Shown in pieces: positions 41,028 through 50,636 of a stretch of 64,000 nt of DNA. The first letter of the stretch is position 1, and each line of letters opens with the position of its first letter. Location: positions 62,001 through 126,000 of the forward strand of contig NZ_JAFEVZ010000001.1 in the NCBI RefSeq assembly GCF_022802975.1. Direction: 5' to 3'. A program made the translations under genes and the position numbers. Source of the DNA: Flavobacterium pectinovorum. GTDB lineage: Bacteria > Bacteroidota > Bacteroidia > Flavobacteriales > Flavobacteriaceae. The notes beneath the pieces were generated by a model. The model had not been told where the DNA came from. It ran no database searches and saw only the letters and a program-made list of their open reading frames with translations.

Positions 41028-42122
41028 TTACGCAAACTCAGGTTTTGTCCCAAGATCTTTTAAATGCTTGTAATGAGCCCAGATTGCACCTCTCATGGTT
41101 TTGAATTCATAATAAGGCAAATTGCATTCTTTGGCTGTTTGTTTTACAATTTCAGCGATTTTTCCGTAATGGATGTGACTGATATTTGGAAAAATATGGT
41201 GCTCAATCTGATGGTTTAATCCACCTGTAAACCAATTTACGATTTTGTTTTTTGGAGCAAAGTTAGCTGTAGTATATAATTGGTGAATTGCCCAGGTATT
41301 TTCTATTTCACCTTCTTCATTCGGAACCGGATTTGAAGTCTCCTCCACAACATGTGCCAACTGAAAAACGATACTCAAAATTAGTCCGGCAGTGTAATGC
41401 ATTACAAAAAATCCAACGATTACTTTCCACCATATTACGCCTAAAACCATTGGTAAAACCATCCAGATTAATACGTAGATTATTTTAGTAATAACCAAAA
41501 CTGTCCATAATTTTGTTGGACTCTGTGGAGCTCCGTAAGATAATTTTCTTTTTAAGTAATCTTTCATCTGCTTAAAATCGGTTGTCAGAGCCCAATTAAA
41601 AGTTAATAACCCGTATAAGAAAAAAGAATAATAGTGTTGAAATTTATGAAAACGATGCCATTCTGCATTTTGCGTAAAGCGAATAATTCTTCCTGCATCA
41701 AGATCTTCGTCATGTCCGTGAATATTAGTGTAGGTATGATGAAGGACATTATGCTGAACCTGCCAGTTGTGTACATTTCCGGCCAAAACATAAATACTGC
41801 CGCCCATGATTTTGTTAATCCATGATTTTGAAGAGTAAGACCCGTGGTTTCCGTCATGCATTACATTCATTCCAATTCCTGCCATTCCAATTCCCATAAG
41901 GATATTTAAGAGAAGTTGTGCCCAAAAAGGCATGTTAAGTGCCAGAATCAAAAAATAGGGGGTAAGGAAAACAGTAAAAAGAATAATCGCTTTTAAGTGC
42001 AGTTTCCAGTTTCCGGTTTTCTGAATATTATTCTCTTTGAAGTAATTGTTTACCCGTGAGTTAAGCGTTCTGAAAAACTTCAGATTATCCTGCTTTGAAA
42101 ATGTCGGTGCGATGTTATTCAT
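41028..42122 (-). CDS. Membrane fatty-acid desaturase
   Basis: The 364 residues contain the three histidine boxes of front-end and acyl-lipid desaturases: HDGNHGSY (about residue 89), HNWQVQHNVLHHTYTN (about 117) and HQIEHHIFP (about 310). Hydrophobic pairs lie between them (LKAIILFTVFLTPYFLILAL; ILSIVFQLAHVVEE). The HQIEHH box, with Q in place of the first H, is that of front-end (delta-5/6-like) desaturases; no cytochrome b5 domain is fused here. The -7 element TACCTTTG on the minus strand lies at 42149-42142. Divergent from rsmG. Confidence 0.93.
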   Translation of the reverse strand: MNNIAPTFSKQDNLKFFRTLNSRVNNYFKENNIQKTGNWKLHLKAIILFTVFLTPYFLILALNMPFWAQLLLNILMGIGMAGIGMNVMHDGNHGSYSSKSWINKIMGGSIYVLAGNVHNWQVQHNVLHHTYTNIHGHDEDLDAGRIIRFTQNAEWHRFHKFQHYYSFFLYGLLTFNWALTTDFKQMKDYLKRKLSYGAPQSPTKLWTVLVITKIIYVLIWMVLPMVLGVIWWKVIVGFFVMHYTAGLILSIVFQLAHVVEETSNPVPNEEGEIENTWAIHQLYTTANFAPKNKIVNWFTGGLNHQIEHHIFPNISHIHYGKIAEIVKQTAKECNLPYYEFKTMRGAIWAHYKHLKDLGTKPEFA

Positions 42123-42141
42123 ATTAATTTTAAATAGTTGT

Positions 42142-42213
42142 CAAAGGTAATTATTATAAATTTTCAATTTGCAAAATTGAGTTAAATATTTCAATCGTAA
42201 AGTAGTACTTTTG
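42142..42213. promoter_or_regulatory. Divergent promoters of the desaturase gene and rsmG
   Basis: The minus-strand -7 element TACCTTTG at 42149-42142 serves the desaturase gene; the plus-strand TACTTTTG at 42206-42213 serves rsmG. Both are exact TAnnTTTG matches. Confidence 0.65.
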
Positions 42214-42229
42214 TTAAAAAATTAGACCA

Positions 42230-42859
42230 ATGGATGAGATATTGAAATATTTTCCTGATTTGACTGATCTTCAAATCGAACAGTTTCAAAAATTAGACTT
42301 TTTATACCACGACTGGAATGAAAAAATCAATGTTATTTCCAGAAAAGACATTGATGCATTATATACAAAACACATTCTGCATTCTCTTGGAATTGCAAAA
42401 ATCATGAAATTCGAACCCGGAGCTACGGTTTTGGATGTTGGAACCGGAGGCGGTTTTCCCGGAATTCCTTTAGCGATTCTGTTTCCGGAAACCCGTTTTT
42501 ATTTAATTGATGTCATTGCCAAAAAAATAAAAGTGGTTCAGGGCGTTGCAGATGCTTTGGAATTAAAAAATGTAAAGGCAGAGCAAAAACGTGCCGAACT
42601 GGTAAAAGGAGATTTTGATTTCATAGTAAGCCGTGCCGTAACCAACATGCCGGATTTTGTTTCATGGATTCATGATAAAATTAAAAAACAGCACAAACAC
42701 ACTTTAAAAAATGGAATTTTATATTTAAAAGGCGGTGATTTGTCCGAAGAATTAAAAGATTTTCCAAAAGCAACTTTATATGATTTGGCAAATATCTTTG
42801 AAGATGAGTTTTTTGAAACCAAGAAAGTGGTGTATTTGCCTCTGAAGTTTCAGCCTTAA
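42230..42859 (+). CDS. rsmG: 16S rRNA (guanine527-N7)-methyltransferase (RsmG/GidB)
   Basis: RsmG methylates N7 of G527 in 16S rRNA using S-adenosylmethionine. The 209 residues have the family start (LQIEQFQKLDFLYHDWNEKINVISRKD), the SAM-binding motif VLDVGTGGGFPGIPLAI (about residues 65-81) and the later FDFIVSRAVTNMPDFV with the conserved VSRA. Length is typical. It stands alone, divergent from the desaturase gene, with a terminator hairpin at 42880-42916. Confidence 0.97.
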   Translation: MDEILKYFPDLTDLQIEQFQKLDFLYHDWNEKINVISRKDIDALYTKHILHSLGIAKIMKFEPGATVLDVGTGGGFPGIPLAILFPETRFYLIDVIAKKIKVVQGVADALELKNVKAEQKRAELVKGDFDFIVSRAVTNMPDFVSWIHDKIKKQHKHTLKNGILYLKGGDLSEELKDFPKATLYDLANIFEDEFFETKKVVYLPLKFQP

Positions 42860-42879
42860 TTCTTATTTCTACATAAAAA

Positions 42880-42916
42880 AACCGATAACACTTTAACTTA
42901 AAAATTGTTATCGGTT
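42880..42916 (+). terminator. Terminator after rsmG
   Basis: AACCGATAACA (42880-42890) and TGTTATCGGTT (42906-42916) need one shifted base to pair fully and are followed by TTTTATG. Confidence 0.8.
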
Positions 42917-43005
42917 TTTTATGCTTCAAAAGCAATCATAACTTAATGATAATTTGTAGCTGCCCCCATTTTTTTTATCTTTGAAAATACTTAAATAGAG
43001 TTATA

Positions 43006-44421
43006 ATGAATAGAAGAAAGTTCTTTAGAAATGGCTCATTGTTTACGATAGGGGCGGCAATTATGAATCCGTTTGAGGGTTCTGCAAATGTTTTGGATGT
43101 AGAGTCTGTAAATAAAAACAAAAAAGCAAAAAATATCATTTTACTGGTTAGTGACGGAATGAGTACAGGTACACTTAATATGACCGATTTGTTCCTGAAT
43201 AGAAAAAATGGCAAAGGTTCTAACTGGATACAATTGTATAAAGACAACAGGGTTTCCAGAGCCTTGATGGATACAGCCTCAGCCAGTTCCATAGTAACCG
43301 ATTCTTCAGCAGCCAGTTCTTCATGGGGAGGCGGTTTTCGTGTTAATAACGGTGCTTTGAATGTTAGTCCGAAAGGCGAACCGCATTTACCGATTTGGCA
43401 AAAGTTTAAAAAATCGGGTAAAATGGCCGGTTGTGTAACGACAGTTCCTATAACGCATGCAACTCCTGCCGGTTTTTGCGTGAACAGCAAAAGCAGAAAT
43501 GCTCAGGAAGATATTGCTGAACAATATTTAGAATTGGGGTTTGATATTATGATGGGCGGCGGGGCCAATTATTTCAGTCCGGAGTTACGGAAAGATAAAA
43601 AAGATATGTATGCTGCTTTTAAATCGAAAGGATACCAAGTTGTAAAAACTAAATCTGAAATGGAGGGTGCATCCAATTCTAAACCTGTTCTGGGAGTGTT
43701 TGCAGATGATGGACTTCCGTATTATGTGGACAGAAACAGTGATGAAAAATTAAAAACCACTGTTCCAAGCCTTGCTGAAATGTCTCAGAAAGCAATAGAC
43801 AGAATGAAGGGCCATAAAAACGGTTTTGTTCTACAGATTGAAAGTGGAAAAGTGGATTGGGCTGCTCATGGTAATGATATCGCAGGTTTAATTAACGACC
43901 AGATTGAATTTGATGAAGCGGTAAAAGTGGCGATAGATTTTGCTGAAAAAGATAAAGAAACATTAGTAATTATTACAACAGATCACGGAAACGCTAACCC
44001 CGGAATCATTTACGGAAAAAATGCCAATGATAATTTTGACAGTATCTGGAAATATACCCAGACTAATGAATGGATTCTGAATCAGATAAAACCGGAATCT
44101 TCTGTTTCGCAGGTAAAAGAAATTATTGAAAAAGCAAACGGCCATTCCGTTTCAGATGAAGAGGCAAAAACCGTATTGGGTTATTACGACGGATTGCATA
44201 AAGAAGATGGTTTATACAATTACAAAAAATTACCCTATAAAGCTTTCGCAGAAATGCAGGGGAAAATAAACTCTGTAGGCTGGATTAGTATGGACCATTC
44301 TGCAGACTATGTTGAACTGGCAATGTTTGGACCCGGAAGTGAACTTTTAAAACCTTTCGTAAAAAATACCGATTTGCATTATCTAATGCTGCAGGCTGCA
44401 GAAGTAGAGAATAAATTTTAG
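43006..44421 (+). CDS. Alkaline phosphatase with Tat-type signal
   Basis: The 471 residues start MNRRKFFRNGSLFTIGAAIM, a twin-arginine signal, so the enzyme is exported folded. The fold is PhoA-like: IILLVSDGMSTG gives a metal-binding Asp (D50), VTDSSAASS the catalytic region with nucleophile S100 after D99, FVLQIESGKVDWAAHGND the metal-binding E...D..H set, LVIITTDHGN the DH pair, and SMDHSADYVELAMFGPGSE the last His. It would release phosphate from organic phosphates in the periplasm. It follows rsmG but has its own spacing and a very strong terminator. Confidence 0.93.
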   Translation: MNRRKFFRNGSLFTIGAAIMNPFEGSANVLDVESVNKNKKAKNIILLVSDGMSTGTLNMTDLFLNRKNGKGSNWIQLYKDNRVSRALMDTASASSIVTDSSAASSSWGGGFRVNNGALNVSPKGEPHLPIWQKFKKSGKMAGCVTTVPITHATPAGFCVNSKSRNAQEDIAEQYLELGFDIMMGGGANYFSPELRKDKKDMYAAFKSKGYQVVKTKSEMEGASNSKPVLGVFADDGLPYYVDRNSDEKLKTTVPSLAEMSQKAIDRMKGHKNGFVLQIESGKVDWAAHGNDIAGLINDQIEFDEAVKVAIDFAEKDKETLVIITTDHGNANPGIIYGKNANDNFDSIWKYTQTNEWILNQIKPESSVSQVKEIIEKANGHSVSDEEAKTVLGYYDGLHKEDGLYNYKKLPYKAFAEMQGKINSVGWISMDHSADYVELAMFGPGSELLKPFVKNTDLHYLMLQAAEVENKF

Positions 44422-44470
44422 ACAGGAGAAAAGGAATCTTTAAAATCTATATAAATTTAAAAAAAAATAT

Positions 44471-44513
44471 ATAAAACAGCCGGTCCTTAAATTTTAAGGA
44501 CCGGCTGTTTTAT
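44471..44513. terminator. Terminator after the phosphatase gene (21-bp stem)
   Basis: A perfect inverted repeat with 21-base arms (44471-44491 and 44493-44513) around a single T, centre CCTTAAATTTTAAGG, GC core CAGCCGGTCC. It can act in either direction and would need a few unpaired bases at the tip. Confidence 0.85.
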
Positions 44514-44648
44514 TGATTAATTGCTTCAGGAAATCTGAAACTTGTGTTAGAGAATTCCATTCATCCTCTATTATTTTACGCTCATGTACTTTTATTTGCT
44601 CATTCTGTATTAGAGGGATACCTTTACTAAAGTATTAAAAAGTATGTC

Positions 44649-45710
44649 TTGAAAACTATTAAAAGGATATCTGACTATTGGAAACTTCAGCTTATTGGTT
44701 GGATTACTGCTTCTTTGTATTGGGCGGTACTGGCTTTTTTGAACAGTAATTTTATTTGGAAAATTGGCGTAACAGATTTAATACTGGATGTGTTTATTGG
44801 AGTTATGTTAACTCATCTTTACCGCAATTTTGCTTTAAAAAAAGAGTGGAATAAATTAAATCTAAAAAAGCTGATTCCAAAAATGATAGTTTGTATTTTG
44901 ATACTTTCCTTATTGTATATGTTTCTGGTTGTGAGTAAACTTTATCTGATACGTTTGTTTGTTTTAAAAAGCAATCCACTTTCATTTATGACTTTTTTCA
45001 AATCTGCACAACTACAGATTTTTATCACAGGAACCAGATTAATGTCTATTTGGGTTTTGGCATACCATCTTTATCATTATTCACGACTTGAAATACAAAC
45101 GGTGAAAGAAAATGCCCGATTAGCTATTATAATAAAAGAAGCACAACTCAATAATCTCAGTGCACAGCTTAATCCTCACTTCTTTTTTAATTCATTGAAT
45201 AATATAAAATTTTTGGTGTTAGAAAACCCAAATTCAGCCAGAAGAGCAATTGACCTTTTGTCTGAGCTGCTGCGAAATTCCTTAAACAGCAACATTGGAA
45301 GATTAGTTTCCTTAAATGATGAAATGAACCTTGTTAAAGATTATCTTGAGTTAGAAAAAATACGATTTGAGGAACGTCTGGAAATAAATATTGAAACAAG
45401 TATTGATCTTTCTAAATATGCTATTCTGCCTTTGAGTATTCAATCATTAGTTGAAAATTCAATAAAACACGGAATTGAAAAAAGAAAAAATGGAGGATTT
45501 ATTAATGTGAAGGTAGAAAAAGAGAATCGTTTTATAAAAATTAGTGTTCAGAATCCGGGGAAACTAAATAGAGAAATTAAATATTCAGGAATCGGGTTAA
45601 ATAATCTGAAAGAGAGGTTGTCATTGCAATATAATGGAGCGGCTTCTTTTGAAATTAATGAAATGGAAGACGAAACTGTTGTAGCAACTATTTTATTACC
45701 GCTTATATGA
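44649..45710 (+). CDS. LytS/YehU-type sensor histidine kinase
   Basis: The 353-residue protein has four hydrophobic segments in the first 150 residues (LIGWITASLYWAVLAFL first), then a His_kinase domain with the phospho-acceptor in SAQLNPHFFFNSLNNIKFL (about residues 174-192). The ATPase follows with LSIQSLVENSIKHGIEKR (N box) and SGIGLNNLKERL (G box). The best start is a TTG at 44649; no ATG is in frame between it and the first membrane segment. Its stop overlaps the regulator start by ATGA, so the two form a two-component pair that probably controls the hydrolase downstream or other genes. Confidence 0.92.
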   Translation: MKTIKRISDYWKLQLIGWITASLYWAVLAFLNSNFIWKIGVTDLILDVFIGVMLTHLYRNFALKKEWNKLNLKKLIPKMIVCILILSLLYMFLVVSKLYLIRLFVLKSNPLSFMTFFKSAQLQIFITGTRLMSIWVLAYHLYHYSRLEIQTVKENARLAIIIKEAQLNNLSAQLNPHFFFNSLNNIKFLVLENPNSARRAIDLLSELLRNSLNSNIGRLVSLNDEMNLVKDYLELEKIRFEERLEINIETSIDLSKYAILPLSIQSLVENSIKHGIEKRKNGGFINVKVEKENRFIKISVQNPGKLNREIKYSGIGLNNLKERLSLQYNGAASFEINEMEDETVVATILLPLI

Positions 45711-46420
45711 AAAAGATAAAAGTTATAATAGTTGATGATGAACGTTTGTCAAGAGAAGAACTGAAAAATGCATTAAAGGTATATAATGATTTTGTTCTGA
45801 TTGGTGAGGCTGAAAATGCAGATGATGCTAAAGATTTGATTGAGAAGAAAATGCCGGATTTAATGTTTTTAGATATTCAGATGCCAGAAAAAACAGGGTT
45901 CGATTTATTAGAATCCCTAAACTACGTACCGGCGGTGCTATTTATGACAGCTTATGACCAATATGCGGTAAGAGCATTTGAAGTGAATGCTTTAGACTAT
46001 CTAATGAAACCCATAAGAGAAGAGCGGTTTTCAAAAGCAATTGAAAAAATAAGGGATACGATACAATCAAAATCTGCCATAAACAAAGTGGAAGACCGAA
46101 AAATTTTTATTAAGGATGGAGAGAAACGATTCTTTGTTCAACTGGATGAGATTTATTTAATTGAATCACTTGAAAATTACAGCCGACTTTTTTTTCAGGG
46201 GAAAAAAGCCTTGCAAAGACGTTCACTTCGACAATGGGAAGAGATATTGGATGAAAATATTTTTTTCAGGATAAACAGAACTGAAATTGTAAATATTAAG
46301 TATGTCCGGGAAGTAAATCATACAGTTGGCGGAGGGCTGGAGGTAAGGTTAGAAACCGGAGAATTATTACAAGTCTCAAAACGGCAAGCTGTCAAATTCA
46401 AAAACAGCAATCGCATTTAA
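45707..46420 (+). CDS. LytTR-type response regulator
   Basis: The 237 residues combine a receiver (KVIIVDDERLSREEL, phospho-acceptor Asp in LMFLDIQMPEKTG, TAYDQYAVRAFEVNALDYLMKPI) with a LytTR DNA-binding domain (about residues 130-235) containing RKIFIKDGEKRFFVQLDEI, IESLENYSRLFF, FFRINRTEIVNI and RLETGELLQVSKRQA. LytTR regulators bind two direct repeats of about 9 bases; no such site was seen with certainty here. It is translationally coupled to the kinase gene (4-base overlap). Confidence 0.95.
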   Translation: MKKIKVIIVDDERLSREELKNALKVYNDFVLIGEAENADDAKDLIEKKMPDLMFLDIQMPEKTGFDLLESLNYVPAVLFMTAYDQYAVRAFEVNALDYLMKPIREERFSKAIEKIRDTIQSKSAINKVEDRKIFIKDGEKRFFVQLDEIYLIESLENYSRLFFQGKKALQRRSLRQWEEILDENIFFRINRTEIVNIKYVREVNHTVGGGLEVRLETGELLQVSKRQAVKFKNSNRI

Positions 46421-46477
46421 TACATCTTATGTATGATGCCTTGATTTTAAATACTTTAAAAAAAATCCATAAACGAT

Positions 46478-48220
46478 ATGAAAGCAATTTTTAAATTTGT
46501 ATTTCTTCTTTTGATAATATCGAATGCATCCTCACAACAAACACGTTTAGCAAAATCTCAGGATTTAAATAACGCTTATAATATTCAGGATAGCGTAATG
46601 ATTAAAACCAGAGATGGTGCCTTGATCTCGGCAATAGTGGTGCGAAAAAAAGGAGATTTTACCCCAAAACCTGTAATATTCCAATTTACGATTTATGTAA
46701 CAGAGAAAGGAACCGGAATTAAATCTTTAAAATTAGCAGCAGACAATGGTTATGTGGGTGTAATTGCTTTTGCAAGAGGGAAACGATTTAGTCCAAATGA
46801 AATATTTCCTTATGAAAATGAAGCTAATGATACTTATGATGTTATTGATTGGATTAGTAAACAGGAATGGTGTAACGGAAGCGTAGGAATGTACGGAGGG
46901 AGTTATAATGGGTTTACGCAATGGGCAGCCTGCAAAAAAATGCATCCTGCACTAAAAACCATCGTTCCTTATGTGGCTAACAGACCCGGAATGGGTTTGC
47001 CAATGGAAAATAACGTATTTATAAATCCTAATTACGAATGGTCTTTTTATGTTGGAAACAGTAAATATCTGGATACAATTGCCGGAAATGACAGGCAGCG
47101 CTTTAGAAGGATGCAATTTAAATGGTGGGAAACAGGAGTCGCCTATAAAAAAATGGACAGCATTGATGGCTATCCAAACAGGCTATTTCAAAAATGGATC
47201 AAACACCCTTCATTTGATGATTATTGGCAGAAAATGGCACCTTACGAAAAAGATTTTGCTCAGATTAATATCCCTGTTTTAGTAATTGACGGCTACTATA
47301 ATGATTCTCAAAATTCAAGTTTATATTATTTAAGAGAACTTCAAAAATATAATTCTAAAGCCAATTCCTATTTAATAATTGGACCTTACGGTCATTTTGG
47401 TGCACAAACAGGAGGTACTCCTGAAATAAACGGTTATAAGACAGATGCAAATGCGTTGATTAATACCAATAAAATAACCTATGAATGGTTTGACCATATT
47501 TTGAAAAACGGACCAAAACCGGAAATTATAAAAGATCGAATTAATTATCAGGTTATGGGGGCAAATGAGTGGAGAAGTGCTCCGTCTATTGATAAAATGA
47601 GCAATGGTTTTCTAACATTTTATCTGACAGATTATAAATCAGGGAAATTCTATTCTTTGAATATTAATAAGCCGGATAAAAAGAGTTATTTATCTCAGGA
47701 AGTAGATTTTAAAGACAGAGAGCACAGTAATAATGATTACTATCCGGATCCAATTGTCAGAAAAGAAATTGATACTACAAATGGTTATATTTTTGTAAGT
47801 GATCCGTTAAAAGAACCGCTATTAGTCAATGGATCATTTTTAGGAGAAATAAAAGCAAGTATCAATAAAAAAGATATTGATATTGGTGTCACTTTATACG
47901 AAGTAATGCCCAATGGAGAATATTTTCATTTGGCTTATTTTATTGGTCGTGCGAGTTATGCCAAAGATATTACCAAAAGAAATTTACTGATGCCTGATTC
48001 GATTGAATCGATTTCTTTTTCAAATACCCATTTGGTAAGTAAACAGTTAAACAAAGGAAGCAGATTATTGATTACGCTGAATGTAAACAAAAATCCATTT
48101 TCAGAATTAAACTACGGAACTGGAAAAAATGTAACAGAAGAAACTATCAAAGATGCTAAAGAACCATTAAAAATAAAATGGTACACTGACAGCTTTATAA
48201 AAATTCCGGTTTGGAAGTAA
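46478..48220 (+). CDS. CocE/NonD-family hydrolase (secreted)
   Basis: The 580 residues start with a signal peptide (ending ASSQQ) and an X-Pro dipeptidyl-peptidase S15-like alpha/beta-hydrolase domain. The nucleophile is in GMYGGSYNGFTQW, the acid in VLVIDGYYND and the histidine in IGPYGHFGAQ. The C-terminal part (about 370-580) is the jelly-roll domain usual in CocE-type proteins (GYIFVSDPLKEPLLVNGSF, GSRLLITLNVNKNPF). Known relatives cleave esters (cocaine esterase), glutaryl-7-ACA or peptides; the substrate here is open. It follows the two-component pair by 57 bases and may be its target (inference). Confidence 0.92.
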   Translation: MKAIFKFVFLLLIISNASSQQTRLAKSQDLNNAYNIQDSVMIKTRDGALISAIVVRKKGDFTPKPVIFQFTIYVTEKGTGIKSLKLAADNGYVGVIAFARGKRFSPNEIFPYENEANDTYDVIDWISKQEWCNGSVGMYGGSYNGFTQWAACKKMHPALKTIVPYVANRPGMGLPMENNVFINPNYEWSFYVGNSKYLDTIAGNDRQRFRRMQFKWWETGVAYKKMDSIDGYPNRLFQKWIKHPSFDDYWQKMAPYEKDFAQINIPVLVIDGYYNDSQNSSLYYLRELQKYNSKANSYLIIGPYGHFGAQTGGTPEINGYKTDANALINTNKITYEWFDHILKNGPKPEIIKDRINYQVMGANEWRSAPSIDKMSNGFLTFYLTDYKSGKFYSLNINKPDKKSYLSQEVDFKDREHSNNDYYPDPIVRKEIDTTNGYIFVSDPLKEPLLVNGSFLGEIKASINKKDIDIGVTLYEVMPNGEYFHLAYFIGRASYAKDITKRNLLMPDSIESISFSNTHLVSKQLNKGSRLLITLNVNKNPFSELNYGTGKNVTEETIKDAKEPLKIKWYTDSFIKIPVWK

Positions 48221-48234
48221 AATTCAGCAAAATA

Positions 48235-48270
48235 AAAGCCGAATCTTAATGGATGTAAAGATTCGGCTTT
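48235..48270. terminator. Terminator between the hydrolase gene and pruA
   Basis: AAAGCCGAATCTT (48235-48247) and AAGATTCGGCTTT (48258-48270) form a perfect 13-bp stem followed by TTTTATA between two convergent genes. Confidence 0.9.
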
Positions 48271-48317
48271 TTTATATGGACAAAGCCCTTTAAGACTTTT
48301 GACATTCGACTTTAAGA

Positions 48318-49943
48318 CTATCCCAAGAAAGGATATCTGTAATCCTCAGGAGTTACAAAAGTTTCTTTGATAGTTCTAGGAGAAGCCCAACGTAATAAAT
48401 TCAATGCAGAACCTGCTTTGTCGTTAGTTCCTGAAGCTCTTGCACCACCAAAAGGCTGCATTCCTACAACTGCTCCGGTTGGCTTATCGTTGATATAGAA
48501 GTTACCTGCAGAATTTTGCAATTTTACAGTTGCAACCTCAATAGCGTAACGATCCTGGCTGAAGACTGCTCCGGTTAAAGCGTACTCAGAAGTAGTATCA
48601 ACCAATTCTAAAGTTTCTTCCCATTTTGCATCTTCGTAAATATAAATTGTCACAACTGGTCCGAATAATTCGGTTTCCATTGTAGTATATTTTGGATTTG
48701 TAGTTACAATAACCGTTGGTTCTACAAAGTATCCAACAGATTTATCATAATTTCCACCCACAATAATTTCAGCATCAGCATCTTTTTTAGCCTGATCGAT
48801 GTAACTGGCTAATTTATCAAAAGAACCTTCGTGGATAACCGCAGTAATAAAGTTTCCGAAATCTTCCGGAGACCCCATTTTCATTGATTTTACATCTGTA
48901 ATCAATTGCTCTTTTACAGCTGGCCACAAACTTTGCGGGATATAAACTCTTGAAGCTGCGGAACATTTTTGTCCCTGAAATTCAAAAGCACCACGAGTGA
49001 TTCCTGTAACAACTTGTTTTACGTTAGCGCTTGGGTGAGCAATGATAAAATCTTTACCACCTGTTTCTCCAACAATTCTAGGGTAAGTTTTATAGTTGTG
49101 GATGTTTGCTCCAATTTTAGCCCAGATATCTTTAAATACGTGAGTTGATCCTGTAAAGTGAACTCCTGCAAAATCACGGCTTGCCAAAACAGTATCTGTA
49201 ATCATCAAAGCATCTCCAAAAACTACGTTGATAACGCCATCAGGAACTCCTGCTTCTTTGAAAACGTCAAGGATAATTTTTGTTGAAAAAACCTGACTGT
49301 CGCTTGGTTTCCAAACCACAACGTTACCCATCATTGCAGCACTGGCTGGAAGATTGGCAGCAATTGCCGTAAAGTTGAAAGGAGTAATCGCGTAAACAAA
49401 ACCCTCAAGAGGTCTGTATTCTAAACGGTTCCATGTTGTAGAATCAGATTTTGGCTGGTCTGCGTAAATCTGAGTCATGAATTCTACGTTGTAACGTAAA
49501 AAGTCAATCAGCTCACAAGAAGCATCAATTTCTGCCTGATGGATATTTTTAGATTGCCCAATCATAGTAGCCGCATTGATACGGGCTCTGTATGGACCTG
49601 CGATAAGTTCTGCAGCTTTTAAGAAAATAGCAGCACGCTGTTCCCATGCCATGTTTGCCCATGCATATCTTGATTCAAGAGCATTAGCAATCGCTTTTTC
49701 GATATGTTGTTTTTCAGCAAGATGATATTTTCCAACAACGTGCTGGTGATCATGGGGAGCTGTAATATTTCTTGTGTTTCCGGTTCTGATTTCTTCGCTT
49801 CCAATATGCAAAGGAACGTCAATTTGAGAATTCCACATTGTGGTGTAAGCTGCCTGAACAGCGGCTCTTTCCGGTGAGTTTGGTGCGTATCCTTTTACCG
49901 GTTCATTTACCGCTTTAGGTACATTAAAAAATCCTTTTAACAT
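48318..49943 (-). CDS. pruA: L-glutamate gamma-semialdehyde dehydrogenase (PruA)
   Basis: This enzyme oxidises glutamate semialdehyde (from proline or ornithine) to glutamate with NAD+. The 541 residues match the stand-alone eukaryotic-type P5C dehydrogenase (TIGR01236-like). Visible are FVYAITPFNFTAIAANLPASAAMMGN, VVWKPSDSQ, HFTGSTHVF, IVGETGGKDFI (general-base Glu region), FEFQGQKCSAASRVY (catalytic Cys) and ETELFGPVVTIYIY. The -7 element TACTTTTG on the minus strand lies at 49992-49985. Proline dehydrogenase is not in the window. Confidence 0.96.
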   Translation of the reverse strand: MLKGFFNVPKAVNEPVKGYAPNSPERAAVQAAYTTMWNSQIDVPLHIGSEEIRTGNTRNITAPHDHQHVVGKYHLAEKQHIEKAIANALESRYAWANMAWEQRAAIFLKAAELIAGPYRARINAATMIGQSKNIHQAEIDASCELIDFLRYNVEFMTQIYADQPKSDSTTWNRLEYRPLEGFVYAITPFNFTAIAANLPASAAMMGNVVVWKPSDSQVFSTKIILDVFKEAGVPDGVINVVFGDALMITDTVLASRDFAGVHFTGSTHVFKDIWAKIGANIHNYKTYPRIVGETGGKDFIIAHPSANVKQVVTGITRGAFEFQGQKCSAASRVYIPQSLWPAVKEQLITDVKSMKMGSPEDFGNFITAVIHEGSFDKLASYIDQAKKDADAEIIVGGNYDKSVGYFVEPTVIVTTNPKYTTMETELFGPVVTIYIYEDAKWEETLELVDTTSEYALTGAVFSQDRYAIEVATVKLQNSAGNFYINDKPTGAVVGMQPFGGARASGTNDKAGSALNLLRWASPRTIKETFVTPEDYRYPFLG

Positions 49944-49984
49944 GGGATGAGATATTTTGAAATTACGAATTGTTTAATTTTAGG

Positions 49985-49992
49985 CAAAAGTA
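49985..49992 (-). promoter_or_regulatory. pruA -7 promoter element
   Basis: The minus strand reads TACTTTTG, an exact TAnnTTTG match, about 42 bases upstream of the pruA start. The 225-base space to apaG contains nothing else that I can identify. Confidence 0.55.
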
Positions 49993-50168
49993 CAAAGGTT
50001 ATTTTGATTATATCACAATACAATACTAAAAAGTTGTAATTTAATAAGTAAGATATGCAGGATTACAAAATATTCAGAATTATAATATTGATATAACCGG
50101 CGTACTGTTAAAATCTAATAAAAGTAAGAGAGTTTTACGAAATAGTAAAAGAGGGAATAAATGCTAAA

Positions 50169-50555
50169 TTAATTCAGTGCAAACGGAGCGCACATTCTGA
50201 ACGTAGGCACTATTACTTTAAATATTTTAGTTGTAGTAAAATTAATCATATTAAAGTGACCTTTCATAGCACCATAAGGAGATGACAATAAGCAACCCGA
50301 ACTGTAAGTGTGATTCTCACCTGGTTTTAAAACCGGTTTTTTGCCAATAACACCTTCTCCATCAACTACTTCAAGGTCGTTTAGCGAGTCGAAGATTTCC
50401 CAGTGACGGGACGTTAACTGTACCGAATCTTTACTGTGGTTTTCAATTGTAACCACATAACTAAAGGCAAAATGAATCTTATAGTTCTTGAAGTATGTGC
50501 CTTCAAAACTAGTTAAAACAGATATTTTTATGCCTCTTGTTATTTGAGAAACCAT
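50169..50555 (-). CDS. apaG: ApaG family protein
   Basis: The 128 residues are the complete ApaG immunoglobulin-like fold: ISVLTSFEGTYFKNYKIHFAFSYVVTIENHSKDSVQLTSRHW, EVVDGEGVIGKKPVLKPGENHTYSSGC and AMKGHFNMIN. ApaG is linked to Co2+/Mg2+ homeostasis in enterobacteria, although the biochemical role is not settled. A -7 element TAAATTTG is on the minus strand at 50596-50589. Its neighbour upstream is the T9SS plug gene on the same strand (gap 81 bases). Confidence 0.95.
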   Translation of the reverse strand: MVSQITRGIKISVLTSFEGTYFKNYKIHFAFSYVVTIENHSKDSVQLTSRHWEIFDSLNDLEVVDGEGVIGKKPVLKPGENHTYSSGCLLSSPYGAMKGHFNMINFTTTKIFKVIVPTFRMCAPFALN

Positions 50556-50588
50556 ACTAAAGCAGTATATATGTGTGAGTTATATTTG

Positions 50589-50596
50589 CAAATTTA
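50589..50596 (-). promoter_or_regulatory. apaG -7 promoter element
   Basis: The minus-strand sequence TAAATTTG matches TAnnTTTG, about 34 bases upstream of the apaG start. Confidence 0.5.
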
Positions 50597-50636
50597 CAAA
50601 AAAAAATGATTCAATTTTAATCCTTTTTCAGAATGT

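Noticed and set aside
42975-43490. Minus-strand protein opposite the alkaline phosphatase start
   Set aside because: It overlaps the catalytic region of a clear gene and has phenylalanine/leucine-rich shadow composition without a family signature.
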